Origin: Psychrobacter glacincola
GTDB lineage: Bacteria; Pseudomonadota; Gammaproteobacteria; Pseudomonadales; Moraxellaceae
Assembly: GCA_001411745.2 (NCBI GenBank)
Contig: LIQB01000011.1
Location: 1-64,000, forward strand
Length of the DNA: 64,000 nt
Reading direction: 5' to 3'
The notes beneath the pieces were generated by a model. That model worked only from the letters and a program-made list of their open reading frames with translations, was not told the origin of the DNA and did not search any database. Shown here in pieces: positions 18,447 through 27,184 of this stretch (the first letter of the stretch is position 1; every line of letters begins with the position of its first letter). Position numbers and translations under genes: made by a program.

Positions 18447-19748
18447 TTACGGCTGCTCAATATGAGTAGCCGTTTTGCTTGCCTCACGAATTTTCATGGC
18501 TTGCTCAGCAGTCTTATCAATGAAAATATTTTTGCTAATAATCGTCCCCTTTATCGCCCCTGCTGCGCTATCTTCCCGAATTTCAGAACCGACATAAATG
18601 GGTAAACGCACGTTCGCTGCGAACTTATTGCTAGCTATTAGCGTGCCATCATCCTCTACGATAATGCCCTGCTCGACTTGCTCAAATCGATTATCGATGA
18701 TCTGATTGTCCTTAGCGCTGTCTAAATGATAGCTGGCAAATGGCGTTTGCTTCAGCAAATAAGCACCGCATTCAAAACCTTTGAGATTGCGCGACTGTCT
18801 TGACGCTACCCAAACCCCGACTGGCTCGTCGTTAAAAGTATTGCCACGAATCATATTGTCACGGCTCGACTCGGTACGCTTAAAGTGATTGCCACGCGCC
18901 CGATCATCAGCATGCTCAAAGCAATTGCGATACAGCAAAATACTGCCTGCCCCATTATGGATAAATTGATTGTTTTCGATACGGTTATTGCTCGACGAAT
19001 CCACGGCAATGGCCTCACGATTGGGCTTAAAGGTACGGAAACCATTACCGACAAACACCGAATTTTGAATCACATTATCGCGGCTACCAAATTCCAGATA
19101 TAATCCAACGGTGCCTGCATTTTGAATACGTACTTTATCAAAGCTCACGCCATGCACATGATCACCGACGAACATGCCACTATTGATACTGTTTTGACTA
19201 CTCACATTAATCACACGAATATCGCTTGGTGCAAGCGCACGATTGGCAGCAGGGTCTATCAAGCCGCGCGCATAACGCTGATTGGGCTGGCTATATTGGC
19301 GAATATGTAGCGCATGACCATAGCCATCCACATGACAATTGGCAACGGTAATATCTTCGATAGCGCTATCTGTTTTGGGCTTAATCATAATTGCACTGGC
19401 CGTTGACGCATCATCAGCGCGAGTACTGAGTAGTGCGCCCTGACAGTCGAGAGAACTGTGCGAATCATTCAACTCAAAGCGTATCGACTTGGCTGTCAAA
19501 TCACAGCTTGCACTGAGTACGCTGTGACCTTTTACCTTAACTATTTGCTTCGGCGTTAATTGTGCGCAGTCTATGGCTGTCGTGTCTTTTGGCAGTTTGG
19601 CATCGATAATTAACGGCTGTTTTAAATCAGCATTATCCAAGCTGCTATGGGCGCTGCTACCAGAAAAAGGTACACCTTCACAAGCAGTCAAACCTATTGT
19701 GGCACTGATTAAGGATATTGTGACGAACAACCTACTACTTGATACCAT
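18447..19748 (-). CDS. Right-handed parallel beta-helix lipoprotein (NosD-like repeats)
   Basis: The 433-residue product begins with a lipoprotein signal peptide with lipobox GLTACEG, giving a lipidated Cys near residue 23. The body consists of repeated short turns with N-x-I/F and NNxIENNxFxxN patterns, for example NVIQNSVFVGN, NRIENNQFIHNG, NMIRGNTFND and NQIIDNRFEQ. These are typical PbH1/NosD repeats of a right-handed parallel beta-helix, a fold common in polysaccharide lyases, epimerases and surface proteins. No catalytic signature of a pectate lyase is obvious. Probable envelope protein, perhaps acting on or binding polysaccharide. The ATG has an AGGAAA site 7 nt upstream. Its 3' end overlaps the terminator of the convergent SDR gene. 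Confidence 0.78.
   Translation of the reverse strand: MVSSSRLFVTISLISATIGLTACEGVPFSGSSAHSSLDNADLKQPLIIDAKLPKDTTAIDCAQLTPKQIVKVKGHSVLSASCDLTAKSIRFELNDSHSSLDCQGALLSTRADDASTASAIMIKPKTDSAIEDITVANCHVDGYGHALHIRQYSQPNQRYARGLIDPAANRALAPSDIRVINVSSQNSINSGMFVGDHVHGVSFDKVRIQNAGTVGLYLEFGSRDNVIQNSVFVGNGFRTFKPNREAIAVDSSSNNRIENNQFIHNGAGSILLYRNCFEHADDRARGNHFKRTESSRDNMIRGNTFNDEPVGVWVASRQSRNLKGFECGAYLLKQTPFASYHLDSAKDNQIIDNRFEQVEQGIIVEDDGTLIASNKFAANVRLPIYVGSEIREDSAAGAIKGTIISKNIFIDKTAEQAMKIREASKTATHIEQP
18449..18476 (+). terminator. Terminator of the SDR gene, overlapping the convergent gene's 3' end
   Basis: ACGGCTGCTCA and TGAGTAGCCGT form an 11-bp stem (one G-T pair) with a 3-nt loop, followed by TTTT on the plus strand. 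It lies inside the last codons of the convergent beta-helix gene, so its sequence is used for both coding and termination. Confidence 0.6.
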
Positions 19749-19947
19749 CGTATATTTCCTATTTTTATGTCTATCTTGTACTTGTCTTACATTTTTTGAA
19801 CATCCTGTGACACCTTACTACTATTAGCAAGCGTCATAACACGTCACAATGTTTTTAATAAAGTCACAATGCTTTTAATAAATAAATCTTAATAAATAAA
19901 ATCAGTCACATCCATTAATAATAACTATCGATAATAAGGAAACCATA

Positions 19948-20280
19948 ATGGACCACTCAAAAAGCCCATTACCAGAAGCAATGGATCACATTGAAGGTGA
20001 TACGGACGTCAATAATAACAGCCAAGAAATTGATTTGGCTGACCCTATGTTGCATACCATTGATAATGATGATGTCATTGACAATAGCGCAGGATTTGAC
20101 AACTCGCAAGCCGGCAGTGATGCGATTCAAGGGCTGACACCCATGCATCATCAAAATATAGACGAATCGCGAATCGATGAAGTATTAGTGGATGATAATT
20201 TGGATGACAGCGATTACCCAGATATTGTCGATATCGCTGATAGAGATGCGGCGGAACGTAGTAATGATGACGATTTTTAA
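19948..20280 (+). CDS. Small, strongly acidic protein of unknown function
   Basis: The 110-residue product is dominated by Asp, Asn, Ser and Ile and has very few basic residues (one Lys, about three Arg), so its isoelectric point must be extremely low. It ends in NDDDF. It has no signal peptide or membrane segment and is probably disordered in the cytoplasm. A good AAGGA site lies just before the ATG and a strong terminator follows, which supports it as a real gene despite its odd composition. No family is recognised. Its acidic nature could fit DNA mimicry or a charged chaperone-like role, but that is speculation. Confidence 0.6.
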   Translation: MDHSKSPLPEAMDHIEGDTDVNNNSQEIDLADPMLHTIDNDDVIDNSAGFDNSQAGSDAIQGLTPMHHQNIDESRIDEVLVDDNLDDSDYPDIVDIADRDAAERSNDDDF

Positions 20281-20316
20281 CCACGCTCTTTCATGATAAA
20301 AAAGCTCTCTCATAAC

Positions 20317-20353
20317 AAAAAAGCACGCCCGTTATATCGAGCGTGCTTTTTTT
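20317..20353. terminator. Bidirectional Rho-independent terminator
   Basis: AAAAAGCACGC and GCGTGCTTTTT pair around a 12-nt loop with A and T runs on both sides. It lies between the convergent acidic-protein gene (plus) and the membrane-protein gene (minus) and can serve both. Confidence 0.88.
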
Positions 20354-20370
20354 GTACTATAAAATATTGA

Positions 20371-21210
20371 TTACATTACTGACAACGGCTGGTCAGTCCA
20401 GACGTCACGATAACTGGTGTAATAAGTGATCACCCCTATAGGGAGTAGCACCAACAAACCCAGTCCCAACGTAAATATAACCGCAAGTAACATTATTATC
20501 GGGCCAATCAGACCAAATATAGTAAATGGGGCGATATTTTTCATGCAGCCTCTTAGGCTCATTTTCATCGCTGTGGTCGGTTTTATATTATGTAACACCA
20601 CCAACGCTGGTGAAAACCAAATGGCCATAATAATAGGAATCATCGCTAGCATCGCCACCAGAAAAATCAGCAATAGTATAATAACCAGACCACTAACAGA
20701 CCCATCAGCATTTGCTATATTAGCAAAACCACCCATTAGCCCAACAAATAGTGCAGAAACAATACCTAAAGGGACAATGACTGCAAATATAGCCAGCAGA
20801 TACAGCATAAACAAAATGACTAACGGTACAAAATGGGTACTAAAGGCGGCAAACAGATAATCAAACCTAAGCTCCCGACCTGTCGCTTGCGCGTGAGCCC
20901 CCATAATAATGCCACCGATAAAGACGAAAGTAATAAAAGAGAAAAAGAAGCTAACAAACGGGATGATACTACCCAGCATTAATATAACGAAATAGACCAC
21001 GCCTATTCCTATCCATAATAATGGCTGGTCTTTGAATAATAGGTAAGCCTTCGTCAGCCAACTAACGCCCCATCCTGCTTGACAAGTACGAGGCTCTGCT
21101 AATAACTGCGGTAAAGGCTGACCATAGTGGTCAGTGGGAGGCAAATCTGGTGGGAGGCTATTGGGCTTCTGTAGAGATATGGGTTGGGGCGAACTGCTAG
21201 AGATGGACAT
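20371..21210 (-). CDS. BPSS1780-like integral membrane protein
   Basis: The 279-residue product has a Pro- and Ser-rich cytoplasmic N-terminus (about 45 residues) containing CQAGWGVSWLTKAYLLF, then six hydrophobic segments, with GGIIMGAHAQATGRELRFDYLFAAF between helices. This layout (WL..A..LF, then GL..A.......P.....LF.gF) matches the family of predicted membrane proteins called BPSS1780/DUF2189-like. Their function is unknown. The ATG at 21210 has a GAGGA site 6 nt upstream; the frame's longer TTG start does not. It lies alone between the bidirectional terminator and hemH. Confidence 0.75.
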   Translation of the reverse strand: MSISSSSPQPISLQKPNSLPPDLPPTDHYGQPLPQLLAEPRTCQAGWGVSWLTKAYLLFKDQPLLWIGIGVVYFVILMLGSIIPFVSFFFSFITFVFIGGIIMGAHAQATGRELRFDYLFAAFSTHFVPLVILFMLYLLAIFAVIVPLGIVSALFVGLMGGFANIANADGSVSGLVIILLLIFLVAMLAMIPIIMAIWFSPALVVLHNIKPTTAMKMSLRGCMKNIAPFTIFGLIGPIIMLLAVIFTLGLGLLVLLPIGVITYYTSYRDVWTDQPLSVM

Positions 21211-21381
21211 CTTAATCCTCAAGGATAAAGTAAAAATTTTGCCTTAGTTTTACATATTGATGAAAAAAATCCCAACTTTATTTCATTAAATTTAATATAG
21301 TCAAAATATTCTAAAAACGCGACGGTATTGCTGATGTATCGATATTACTTTTCGCTGACTATAAATTAAAATTATTTAGAT

Positions 21382-21416
21382 AAAAAAATACCGAACATGA
21401 TGTCCGGTATTTTTTA
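21382..21416 (-). terminator. Rho-independent terminator of hemH
   Basis: AAAAAATACCG and CGGTATTTTTT form an 11-bp stem with a partly paired loop (ACA/TGT). It lies 20 nt after the hemH stop, with A/T tracts on both sides. Confidence 0.85.
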
Positions 21417-21435
21417 TGACTTAAAATCGACGCTA

Positions 21436-22455
21436 TTACGCCCAACCATCCAATGTGCCAGCCCAACCTTTGACTAGTGGCTCACTGAGTGCTTGTAACA
21501 AATCAATATGGGCGTCATCGAAATTCAATGCTGGAATATAGTGATATTCTTGCCCGCCTGCCTCAAGGAAGGTTTCGCGGTTCTCAATAGCCAATTCTTC
21601 TAGCGTCTCTAGACAATCTGCCGAAAACGCAGGGCTAAGAATCTGTACTGAACGCACTCCCGCCTTACCCCAATCTTTGAGTACCACATCGGTATAAGGC
21701 TTCACCCATTCTTGCTTACCAAAGCGCGATTGAAAGCTGATAATCCATTCGTCTTGTTTTAGGCCAAGTTCATGCGCCACTTGTGCGGCGGTACATTTAC
21801 AACGCTTTGGATAAGGATCGCCTTTATCTGCATAAGGCTGCGGAATTCCATGAAAGCTAAACATTAGCTTTTCAGGCTTGCCATGTATCGCTTGAAAGCG
21901 GCGAATGCTATCTGCCAATGCTTTAATATATAAAGGATGGGCAAAGTAATCTTTGACTATCGTCATATTGGGCAAGTTACGCTGCTTAAGCGACCATTTA
22001 GTAATCGCATCGTAAACGGCACCCGTTGAGGTCGCTGAATACTGTGGAAATACGGGCAACATGACGAAATGATCGACGCCTTCGCCACGCAATTTACCCA
22101 GAACATCTGGCAAACCTGGGTTACCATAACTCATCGCCGCATGGACAGAGACGCGAAATGGCGCTTCAGATTCTGCCACACGTGACTCCAACATCTCAAC
22201 TTGAGTGTTAAGGATATTGCGCATCGGTGAGTCGCCTTCCCAAATACTGGCATAGGCTTTTGCCACACGTTTAGGGCGGCTTGGCAATACAAACAAATTG
22301 AGAATAATCGCCCACAAGAATTTCGGAATCTCGATGACACGGGGGTCAGACAAAAACTGTTTTAAGTAACGACGTACGGCAGGCGCTGTTGGCTCATCTG
22401 GCGTACCTAGGTTCACTAATAGGACGGCAATACGGGGAGGCAGTTCAGGTTTCAT
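21436..22455 (-). CDS. hemH: Ferrochelatase
   Basis: HemH inserts Fe2+ into protoporphyrin IX, the last step of heme synthesis, at the cytoplasmic face of the membrane. The 339-residue length is normal for proteobacterial enzymes. Family motifs are all present: [12 protein letters not shown] at the N-terminus, YQCAMSYG-type [53 protein letters not shown] with the catalytic His, and [21 protein letters not shown] with the conserved Glu pair. The ribosome binding site is weak. No other heme gene is nearby. Confidence 0.96.
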   Translation of the reverse strand: MKPELPPRIAVLLVNLGTPDEPTAPAVRRYLKQFLSDPRVIEIPKFLWAIILNLFVLPSRPKRVAKAYASIWEGDSPMRNILNTQVEMLESRVAESEAPFRVSVHAAMSYGNPGLPDVLGKLRGEGVDHFVMLPVFPQYSATSTGAVYDAITKWSLKQRNLPNMTIVKDYFAHPLYIKALADSIRRFQAIHGKPEKLMFSFHGIPQPYADKGDPYPKRCKCTAAQVAHELGLKQDEWIISFQSRFGKQEWVKPYTDVVLKDWGKAGVRSVQILSPAFSADCLETLEELAIENRETFLEAGGQEYHYIPALNFDDAHIDLLQALSEPLVKGWAGTLDGWA

Positions 22456-22854
22456 AGCAGCACTATTTTATTATTAGGTTAGTTAAAGAAGAATATGCGA
22501 TAAAAGATTATTAAGTCATGATTGATTAAATGCTTTGTTAGTGTAGCATTTTATCCATTAATAACGCATGGTAAAAGCACCCTTATACAATTTGATACTT
22601 AGTTGCTATTTATGGATAGTCATCAATCATTGATTCACCCTAACTCTTCTCTACCTACCACCCATCGTCCCTAAGAACCATGCTTAAAAGACTATGCTCA
22701 AAAGACTCGCTCGACGGTTGTACTCCTACGCGCATCACCATACAATAGGCAAGCACATTGTAAGAAAAACATTTAGAAAGCAGTATTGGCAACACTGCCT
22801 ATCGACAGTTTGCCCTTTTTATTTTATTGATGATTGTTGTCTTGCGAGGTAGCT
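22456..22854. other. Divergent intergenic region, hemH / metX
   Basis: Contains the promoters for both genes, which I cannot place confidently. The only structure seen is a 14-bp direct duplication (ATGCTTAAAAGACT / ATGCTCAAAAGACT) at 22679-22706. No gene is supported. Confidence 0.4.
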
Positions 22855-24345
22855 TTGAACGCACGCCCTAATAATACCAGTGACCAGTCCCCGACAGATA
22901 CGCTTCATTCGGCGAGCCTAGTTAATCCTGTGGATTCAGTCGGTTCAGTCGGCATTATCACGCCTCAGATTTTTCATTTCGCTAAGCCGTTGACGTTAGA
23001 ATGTAATCGTACTTTGCCATCGTTTGATTTAATCATCGAAACTTATGGCACGCTAAATAGCGACAAATCAAACGCGGTACTCATTTGCCATGCCCTATCT
23101 GGTAGTCATCACGCGGCAGGTTTCCATAGTGCTGATGATAAAAAGGCTGGCTGGTGGGACAATATGATTGGCCCTAATAAAGCCATCGACACCAATCGGT
23201 TTTATGTCGTATGTGTCAACAACATCGGCAGCTGTTTCGGCTCTACTGGTCCAACGACCATTAATCCTGACAGTATCGATTCAGACCAGAATAATGTAAA
23301 CAAAAACAGTTTAGACAAAAACAATCCAGCCAGTGAGCCGCAAGTTTATGGTCCTGACTTTCCGCTCGTCACTATTAAGGACTGGGTAAAAACCCAAGCG
23401 ATGCTGTCAGATCGTCTTGGTATTGATGTTTGGCATGCCATTGTTGGTGGTTCCATGGGTGGTATGCAGGCGCTGCAATGGTCAGTTGATTATCCAAATC
23501 GGTTAAAACGTTGCGTGGTCATTGCCAGCACGCCAAAGCTCTCAGCACAGAATATCGCCTTTAACGAAGTGGCGCGGCAGTCGATATTGTCTGACCCTGA
23601 CTTCAAAGAGGGACGCTATTTACAAGCAGGCACCTACCCTCGTCGCGGGCTAATATTGGCTCGGATGGTTGGGCATATCACTTACTTAACCGATGACGCG
23701 ATGAAGGCGAAATTTGGTCGTGATTTAAAGTCTGGCAAATTTATGTATGGCTACGATGTTGAGTTTCAAGTGGAAAGTTATCTACGCTATCAAGGCGAGC
23801 GCTTTAGCGAAAACTTCGATGCCAATACTTATTTGCTCATGACAAAAGCCTTAGATTATTTTGATCCAACACGTGATTATCCATCAGCCATGGCAACAGA
23901 TTCGACAGAATCAGCAGCACAGCTTAAGGACTCAATCGCCACATCAGTCGAATCTAGTAAACAAAGCATGCAACCTGCGTTAGAAGGTACGGTGGCAACG
24001 ATAGATGAGAGTGAACAGAATCGCCAGCAAGAGCTGTCTGCGCTCAAAGCCGCCTTTGCCCATACGCAATGCCAATACCTAGTGGTCTCATTTACCACGG
24101 ATTGGCGCTTTGCACCGGAGCGCTCACAAGAGATTGTCGATGCGCTGATGGCGACTGGCAAACCAGTTAGCTACATCAATGTCGATGCGCCGCATGGTCA
24201 TGATTCTTTCTTATTTGATATTCCTCGTTATATGGGTGCCGTCCGAGGATTTTTAACTGCGCCATTTATCACCGACAGCAAATCAAAACAGCCAGCACAA
24301 AGCACAAATCAAAGCAGCCAGCAAAAATCAGGAGCGCGCTCATGA
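22855..24345 (+). CDS. metX: Homoserine O-acyltransferase (TTG start)
   Basis: MetX activates homoserine by acylation for methionine synthesis. The alpha/beta-hydrolase catalytic triad is visible: nucleophile elbow [12 protein letters not shown], Asp in [13 protein letters not shown] and His in [12 protein letters not shown]; the signature [15 protein letters not shown] and [14 protein letters not shown] are also present. Whether the donor is acetyl- or succinyl-CoA cannot be decided from reading alone. At 496 residues it is about 110 longer than usual. Part is an N-terminal extension, and there are two hydrophilic insertions, at about residues 143-165 and 342-392. The TTG at 22855 has GAGGT 5 nt upstream and is the best start. 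Its TGA overlaps the metW ATG by 4 bp, so the two genes are translationally coupled. Confidence 0.94.
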   Translation: MNARPNNTSDQSPTDTLHSASLVNPVDSVGSVGIITPQIFHFAKPLTLECNRTLPSFDLIIETYGTLNSDKSNAVLICHALSGSHHAAGFHSADDKKAGWWDNMIGPNKAIDTNRFYVVCVNNIGSCFGSTGPTTINPDSIDSDQNNVNKNSLDKNNPASEPQVYGPDFPLVTIKDWVKTQAMLSDRLGIDVWHAIVGGSMGGMQALQWSVDYPNRLKRCVVIASTPKLSAQNIAFNEVARQSILSDPDFKEGRYLQAGTYPRRGLILARMVGHITYLTDDAMKAKFGRDLKSGKFMYGYDVEFQVESYLRYQGERFSENFDANTYLLMTKALDYFDPTRDYPSAMATDSTESAAQLKDSIATSVESSKQSMQPALEGTVATIDESEQNRQQELSALKAAFAHTQCQYLVVSFTTDWRFAPERSQEIVDALMATGKPVSYINVDAPHGHDSFLFDIPRYMGAVRGFLTAPFITDSKSKQPAQSTNQSSQQKSGARS

Positions 24346-24959
24346 GAATGGATCATCAATTGGCTGAGCGCTGGATTGCGCCGCACTCACATGTACTGGA
24401 CTTGGGCTGCGGCAATGGTGAGCTACTCGCGCATTTACAACAAAATCGCGGCGTCACTGGCTACGGACTTGAGATTGACGAAGAAAAAATCAACGATGGT
24501 ATCGCCAAAGGCTTATCTATCATCGAGCAAGACTTGAATGATGGTCTGGCACGTTTTGCTGATAACAGTTTTGACACCGTCGTCATGGCACGGGCGCTGC
24601 AAGCGGTCAAATCACCTGATGTGCTCTTACTTGACATGCTACGCGTTGCCCGCGAAGCCGTCATTACTTTCCCCAATTTTGCCCATTGGCAAAACCGCAT
24701 TCATTTAGGGCTTAAAGGGATGATGCCTGTCTCAGAGGCATTGCCTTATGAGTGGTATAACACCCCAAACATTCATCTGTGTACGTTTAAGGATTTTGAG
24801 CAGCTTTGCGCCCAGCATGATATTCATATCGTCAACCGCTTTGCCGTCAGCGATTCTGAAAAAGGTCATACGCCACTTATGAAAGCATTGATACGCCAAG
24901 CACCCAACCTATTGGCAGACGTCGCTATATATCGTGTCACCAAACAAAAACCTGAATAA
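24342..24959 (+). CDS. metW: Methionine biosynthesis protein MetW
   Basis: The 205-residue protein is a class I SAM-dependent methyltransferase-like fold with [16 protein letters not shown] as motif I near residue 20. It also has the MetW signatures [21 protein letters not shown]-like [11 protein letters not shown] and [13 protein letters not shown]. MetW pairs with MetX in many proteobacteria and is required for efficient homoserine acylation; its exact biochemical role is less clear. The start overlaps the metX stop (ATGA), and GGAG lies 7 nt upstream within metX, which supports translational coupling. Confidence 0.95.
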   Translation: MRMDHQLAERWIAPHSHVLDLGCGNGELLAHLQQNRGVTGYGLEIDEEKINDGIAKGLSIIEQDLNDGLARFADNSFDTVVMARALQAVKSPDVLLLDMLRVAREAVITFPNFAHWQNRIHLGLKGMMPVSEALPYEWYNTPNIHLCTFKDFEQLCAQHDIHIVNRFAVSDSEKGHTPLMKALIRQAPNLLADVAIYRVTKQKPE

Positions 24960-24971
24960 TAGATTTATCTA

Positions 24972-25147
24972 CTTGAGGCGTGTCTTCATTTTAAAAATGG
25001 TGATAAAAATGAGATAAATTGCTGTCAAATAAGGAAAGTAGCGCAAATAATATCGAGATATTGCTAAGCTATTTGACGATGTTTGGCAAAATTTAACCAT
25101 TTTTGCCCATTTAGAGGTTAATCGATTGAATTTAGGACACGCCCTAG
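24972..25147 (+). mobile_element. MITE-like element, copy 1 (176 bp)
   Basis: This segment is about 85-90% identical by eye to 26204-26379 over the whole 176 bp. It starts with GGCGTGTCTTCA and ends with GACACGCCCTAG, which are terminal inverted repeats. The left outermost bases (CTTGA) have diverged from the CTAGG seen in copy 2. No convincing protein is encoded; the interior is AT-rich with short dyads. Confidence 0.75.
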
Positions 25148-25519
25148 CATTGGTTGAAAGCGGTAGCACGGCTCATAAATATAAATTTCAACCTTAATAA
25201 CTTATTAATTTATTCTTACGCTTAAGTAACTCTATGATTTTATTGAGGACAATGAGGTATGAATACGCATTAAATCATGTAATTAGTATTTGAGTTTCGT
25301 AAGTTTGGGTGTTAAGCTAGCAAAATAGTGTCAATCGCACCCTGATTCTGACCGTTTATCGGTTCGATTAAAGACATTTGCCACACCACATCGATTAATT
25401 ATATTGCTAATGATTAGGTAAGTTGGTATCGCAAGATTTCACCTAATTGTTATCGCCGTCTAAACCCTTTTAGCGGTGCAACTTTTTTTGCTTATTAACT
25501 GCCTAATTTTGGAGCTGCT
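25148..25519. other. Intergenic region upstream of the Sel1 gene
   Basis: Nothing beyond the AT-rich leader of the following gene is visible between the MITE-like element and the Sel1 protein start. No ORF or strong hairpin is supported. Confidence 0.4.
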
Positions 25520-26101
25520 ATGAAATTATTAAAAGCTGCGTTGTTTACTGCCTTATTTTCTTGTGCAGGTCTAGCAAACGCTGAGTTAATATCAAACGTG
25601 CCACTTGATACGTCACGTTTTGAGCTAATGCCAGTTAGTGAACTGTCTAACCGCGCTGCCCAAGGTAACGATCACGCTCAATTTTATTTAGCCAAGCGCT
25701 TACAGAAAGGTGAAGGCATTGCAAAGAATACCCAGCAAGCTATTCAGTGGTATACCAAAGCGGCTCAGCAAGGCGTTGCCCCTGCTCAGTTGAATCTTGC
25801 CATCATGTACTTGCGCGGTGAAGGTGTGCAGCCTAACTTGCAACAAGCAAAAGTTTGGTTAGAAAAAGCCGCTATGCGTGGCGATAACCGTGCCAGCTAT
25901 ACGCTTGCATTGCTCGATGAAAAGCAAAAAAACCTCGTCGATGCTTATAAATGGTACGATTTGGCTGCCCGTGACGGTATGCTCGATGAAAAAGTACGTA
26001 ATAAAGCACGTGGTAAAATTGGCCAGTTGGCATTGAACTTATCAAGTTCAGACATCGCTAGCGCTCGTAGCAAAGCGGATACTTGGTTCCAGAGTAAGTA
26101 A
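25520..26101 (+). CDS. Exported Sel1-repeat (TPR-like) protein
   Basis: The 193-residue product has a signal peptide (LLKAALFTALFSCAGLANA, cleaved before ELI) and four Sel1-like repeats from about residue 40. Clear examples are AAQGNDHAQFYLAKRLQKGEG, AQQGVAPAQLNLAIMYLRGEG, AMRGDNRASYTLALLDE and the DAYKWYDLAARDGM unit. Sel1 repeats build alpha-solenoids that mediate protein-protein contact, often in the periplasm or envelope. The partner is unknown. A GGAG site precedes the ATG, a terminator follows at 26131, and the two MITE-like copies bracket the gene. Confidence 0.88.
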   Translation: MKLLKAALFTALFSCAGLANAELISNVPLDTSRFELMPVSELSNRAAQGNDHAQFYLAKRLQKGEGIAKNTQQAIQWYTKAAQQGVAPAQLNLAIMYLRGEGVQPNLQQAKVWLEKAAMRGDNRASYTLALLDEKQKNLVDAYKWYDLAARDGMLDEKVRNKARGKIGQLALNLSSSDIASARSKADTWFQSK

Positions 26102-26130
26102 ACCAGTTAATAAAATTTGAGACAGTAAAG

Positions 26131-26156
26131 ACCCAGCGTAACTGCTGGGTTTTTTA
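26131..26156 (+). terminator. Rho-independent terminator of the Sel1 gene
   Basis: ACCCAGC and GCTGGGT pair around a 6-nt loop and are followed by TTTTTTA, 30 nt after the stop codon. Confidence 0.88.
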
Positions 26157-26203
26157 TTATCTATAATATCAGCTTAGGTTGACTTATCATGAGACAACGT
26201 TTA

Positions 26204-26379
26204 CTAGGGCGTGTCCTCATTTTAAAAATGGCGATAAACATGAGATAAATTGCCGTTAAACAAGGAAGGTAGCGCACATAATATCGAGATATTAAGAAGC
26301 TATTTGACGATGTTTGGCAAAATTTAGCCATTTTTAGCCCATTTAGAAAGTAATCGATTGAATTGAAGACACGCCCTAG
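26204..26379 (+). mobile_element. MITE-like element, copy 2 (176 bp)
   Basis: This is the better preserved copy. It begins CTAGGGCGTGTCCTCA and ends TGAAGACACGCCCTAG, so the ends are inverted repeats matching at 15 of 16 positions. CTAG occurs at both outer edges, as expected if CTAG is the target duplication (as in some IS5-type elements) or simply the palindromic tip of the repeat. It carries no transposase, so it would need one in trans. It is in the same orientation as copy 1, about 1.2 kb away. Confidence 0.8.
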
Positions 26380-26419
26380 TTACAGCTTAATTTTAAATCA
26401 ATGACTAAAGGAGAATTTG

Positions 26420-26920
26420 GTGGCAGAACACTTAAAAGGGATAGGCGAAGAACCGTTAGAAGGGATAGGCGGTTGGCTGTGGTTGGTCGCTCTTGGGATA
26501 GTAGCTTCACCTTTACGAATCATCTTTCTGATTTTTCCACTTTATTCTGAAATATTCAAAGATGGTTCTTGGGAGATATTGACCTCATCAGGAACCGAAG
26601 CGTATCATCCTATGTGGGCGCCAATCATATTAGCAGAAATGACTATTAATGGTGCATTAGTGCTCACATGGATATTTGTTGGATTCTTATTCTTCTTGAA
26701 GAAGGCTGTCTTTCCAAAGTTCTATATCGGCATTCTACTGTTTACTCTCGTATTCATCATTATCGATGCGATGGCGGTTAAAATTATTTTCCCTAATGAT
26801 CCTATTTTCGATCCTGATACGACTAAAGAGCTGGTTCGAACGCTTGTCGCTTGTCTTATATGGATACCCTACATTCTTATTTCGAAGCGAGTACAAGCTA
26901 CTTTTGTGAAAGAACTGTGA
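26420..26920 (+). CDS. DUF2569 family inner-membrane protein (GTG start)
   Basis: The 166-residue product begins with the DUF2569 hallmark LEGIGGWLWLVALGIVASPLR. It has four hydrophobic helices, near residues 17-42, 66-92, 98-122 and 140-157 (LVACLIWIPYILISKRV). The family is widespread and uncharacterised. The GTG at 26420 has AAAGGAG 6 nt upstream; the TTG one codon earlier would place the site too close. It starts only 40 bp after MITE copy 2, so the element may contribute to its promoter region. Confidence 0.85.
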   Translation: MAEHLKGIGEEPLEGIGGWLWLVALGIVASPLRIIFLIFPLYSEIFKDGSWEILTSSGTEAYHPMWAPIILAEMTINGALVLTWIFVGFLFFLKKAVFPKFYIGILLFTLVFIIIDAMAVKIIFPNDPIFDPDTTKELVRTLVACLIWIPYILISKRVQATFVKEL

Positions 26921-27151
26921 TGACTACAATTACCTATTTTTTGTTTTAACTGTAGAGATTTCAATCCATGAGAGGTTTTTCGTACACTATATCTTCATAT
27001 TGCGAACATTATGGGTATGAGTTATGTTCAAAAACTCTGTAAAATTTGCTACACTACGCACGCATTAGCCAATTCCACAATTGCACTAGTGTTATGAATC
27101 TTACCAATTAGTTTCAACCGTTAATTTTAAAAGCACCTTAAACCCAATGCA

Positions 27152-27168
27152 CTAGGTTTGCGACCTAG
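27152..27168 (+). promoter_or_regulatory. Small hairpin just upstream of the trhO ribosome binding site
   Basis: CTAGGT and ACCTAG pair around a 5-nt loop (TTGCG), ending about 5 nt before the AGGAGA site of trhO. It could modulate translation initiation or mRNA stability. No known riboswitch pattern is recognised. Confidence 0.35.
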
Positions 27169-27184
27169 CCAGCAGGAGAAAAAC

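Noticed and set aside
24969..25169. 66-codon minus-strand frame spanning MITE copy 1
   Set aside because: It follows the element's repeat sequence and runs past its ends; no start signal and no counterpart of the same length in copy 2.
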